Source of the DNA: Roseitranquillus sediminis
GTDB taxonomy: Bacteria > Pseudomonadota > Alphaproteobacteria > Rhodobacterales > Rhodobacteraceae
Reading direction: 5' to 3'
DNA length: 64,000 nucleotides
Assembly: GCF_016918935.1 (NCBI RefSeq)
Contig: NZ_JAFFOB010000014.1
Coordinates: 62,001 to 126,000 of the forward strand
A model generated the notes under the pieces. That model was given only the letters and a program-made list of their open reading frames with translations, did not search any database and was not told where the DNA came from. The position numbers were made by a program, and so were the translations under genes. Below are positions 63,259 to 64,000 of the stretch, piece after piece (the first letter of the stretch is position 1; every line of letters starts with the position of its first letter).

Positions 63259-63996
63259 CTACTCGAATAGACTGCCGACGATGTAGGCAATGGCCGCCGC
63301 CGCGCCACCGATCAGCAGCGTCTCGGTCGCTGAGACCCACCACGGCGTCAGGGACCAGCGGCTCTTGAGCGCTCCGATGCACGCGAAGACGGAACCGGTG
63401 GCAAGGATGGACCAGAGGAACGGGTCCGGCAGGCCCAGAAGGAACGGCGCCAGCGGAACGAGGCCCGCCGCGAGAAAGGCCACGAACGTGGCCAGCGCGG
63501 CGCGGAGCGGGTCGGGGTCGACCGGCGAGAGGCCGTAGCCCTCGACAAGCATCATCTCTACCCACTTGTCGCGATGCGCCGCAATCGCCTCGGTCGCGCT
63601 CTCCAGCGTTTCCCCGGAAAGACCCTTTCCCCTCAGGATCTCGCGCAGATCGTCCCGCTCGCTGGCGGGTGCGGCGTCGATGCGCCGCTCCTCCAGCGCC
63701 CGCAGGCGGCGAAGCTCGTCGAGGTCGGCTTTCGTGGCGGAGTAGTCGCCTGCCGCCATCGAGAAGCCGTCCGCCAGCACGTTCGCGATGCCGAGGGCGA
63801 TGATGACCCGCGTCTCGAGGCCGGCGCCTTCGACGCCCGCGACAATGGCGAAGGTGGTGACGGCTCCGTCGATGCCGCCGTAGACGAAGTCGCGCAGGTG
63901 GCTCCCATGGCCCGAACGGACAAGCCGTCCCGCAACCTCGTCACGCCCCACCTTGCGGCGAGCGCGGCCGAATGCGCGGAGCAGCGTGAGTATCAC
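63259..63996 (-). CDS. VIT1/CCC1-family metal transporter-like membrane protein (may extend past window edge)
   Basis: A 245-aa protein related to Fe/Mn transporters. The family core is SHLRDFVYGGIDGAVTTFAI then VAGVEGAGL, followed by ALGIANVLADGFSMAAGDYS. A hydrophilic metal-binding-type helical region with many Glu and Asp lies at about 100-150, and three C-terminal helices follow (LATFVAFLAAGLVPLAPFLL, LWSILATGSVFACIGALKS, LLIGGAAAAIAYIVGSLF). GTG 63996 is the first usable start but lies 4 nt from the edge, so the real start may be outside. The remnant of a broken gene lies directly downstream. Confidence 0.85.
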   Translation of the reverse strand: MILTLLRAFGRARRKVGRDEVAGRLVRSGHGSHLRDFVYGGIDGAVTTFAIVAGVEGAGLETRVIIALGIANVLADGFSMAAGDYSATKADLDELRRLRALEERRIDAAPASERDDLREILRGKGLSGETLESATEAIAAHRDKWVEMMLVEGYGLSPVDPDPLRAALATFVAFLAAGLVPLAPFLLGLPDPFLWSILATGSVFACIGALKSRWSLTPWWVSATETLLIGGAAAAIAYIVGSLFE

Positions 63997-64000
63997 CTGC

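Overview
The window is GC-rich, densely packed chromosomal DNA from an alphaproteobacterium, most likely a member of the Rhodobacterales (Roseobacter/Rhodobacter group). Pointers are the phaZ / phaC-phaP-phaR polyhydroxybutyrate locus, a CcmI-type cytochrome c maturation protein, heterotetrameric sarcosine oxidase, a DUF1127 protein, a VPLPA/PEP-CTERM-like sorting tail, and many 4-nt ATGA overlaps within operons. I found no tRNA, rRNA, CRISPR array, insertion sequence or intact prophage.

Layout. 1-2.7 kb: a cut-off GntR regulator diverges from uxuA-kdgK (hexuronate catabolism) across an almost perfect palindromic operator. 2.8-5.4 kb: pncC and nadE (NAD recycling and synthesis), overlapping by 4 nt. 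5.4-9.9 kb: storage-polymer locus, phaZ divergent from phaC, phaP and phaR. 9.9-20.8 kb: one long leftward block holding a polar amino acid type ABC transporter, two glutamine-synthetase-like ligases (one with an added N-terminal helix-turn-helix), a class I amidotransferase, an FAD oxidase and two aminotransferases. Together these form a PuuABD-like gamma-glutamyl-amine pathway without its aldehyde dehydrogenase. 21-24.2 kb: a ragged stretch with a TerB-like protein, a DUF421 membrane protein, two decayed genes and three unassigned small genes.

24.2-27.1 kb: pyrG, a secreted CHRD-domain protein and secG. 27.1-39.6 kb: a divergent catabolic locus. Leftward is a five-gene oligopeptide-type ABC transporter plus an M32 carboxypeptidase. 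Rightward is a GntR-type regulator translationally coupled to a creatininase-like hydrolase, a ketopantoate-reductase-like enzyme, an SDR, a polysaccharide-deacetylase-fold hydrolase and an isoaspartyl peptidase. This looks like a dedicated uptake and degradation system for an amide or peptide-like compound that I cannot identify. 39.7-40.9 kb: an Asp-box beta-propeller protein, then about 1 kb with no convincing gene.

41.9-44.9 kb: dusA, a DUF1289 gene, ruvX and ccmI. 45.0-50.5 kb: the sarcosine oxidase operon soxB-(48-aa membrane peptide)-soxD-soxA-soxG, followed by Fe-superoxide dismutase. 51.3-57.6 kb: DUF1127, DedA, a host-attachment-like protein pair, a RarD-type exporter, a LysM envelope protein, an Atm1-type ABC exporter and a glycine-zipper lipoprotein. 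57.7-61.1 kb: dnaB, pyrE and pyrC. 61.3-64.0 kb: an HD-family (p)ppGpp-hydrolase-like protein, ExoD, a DUF6522-like small protein, a broken flavodoxin-family gene and a VIT1/CCC1 transporter that reaches the right edge.

The strongest leads are the HTH-glutamine synthetase fusion, the 27-40 kb divergent locus with no obvious known substrate, an EF-hand gene interrupted by one in-frame TGA, and the extra membrane peptide inside the sarcosine oxidase operon.
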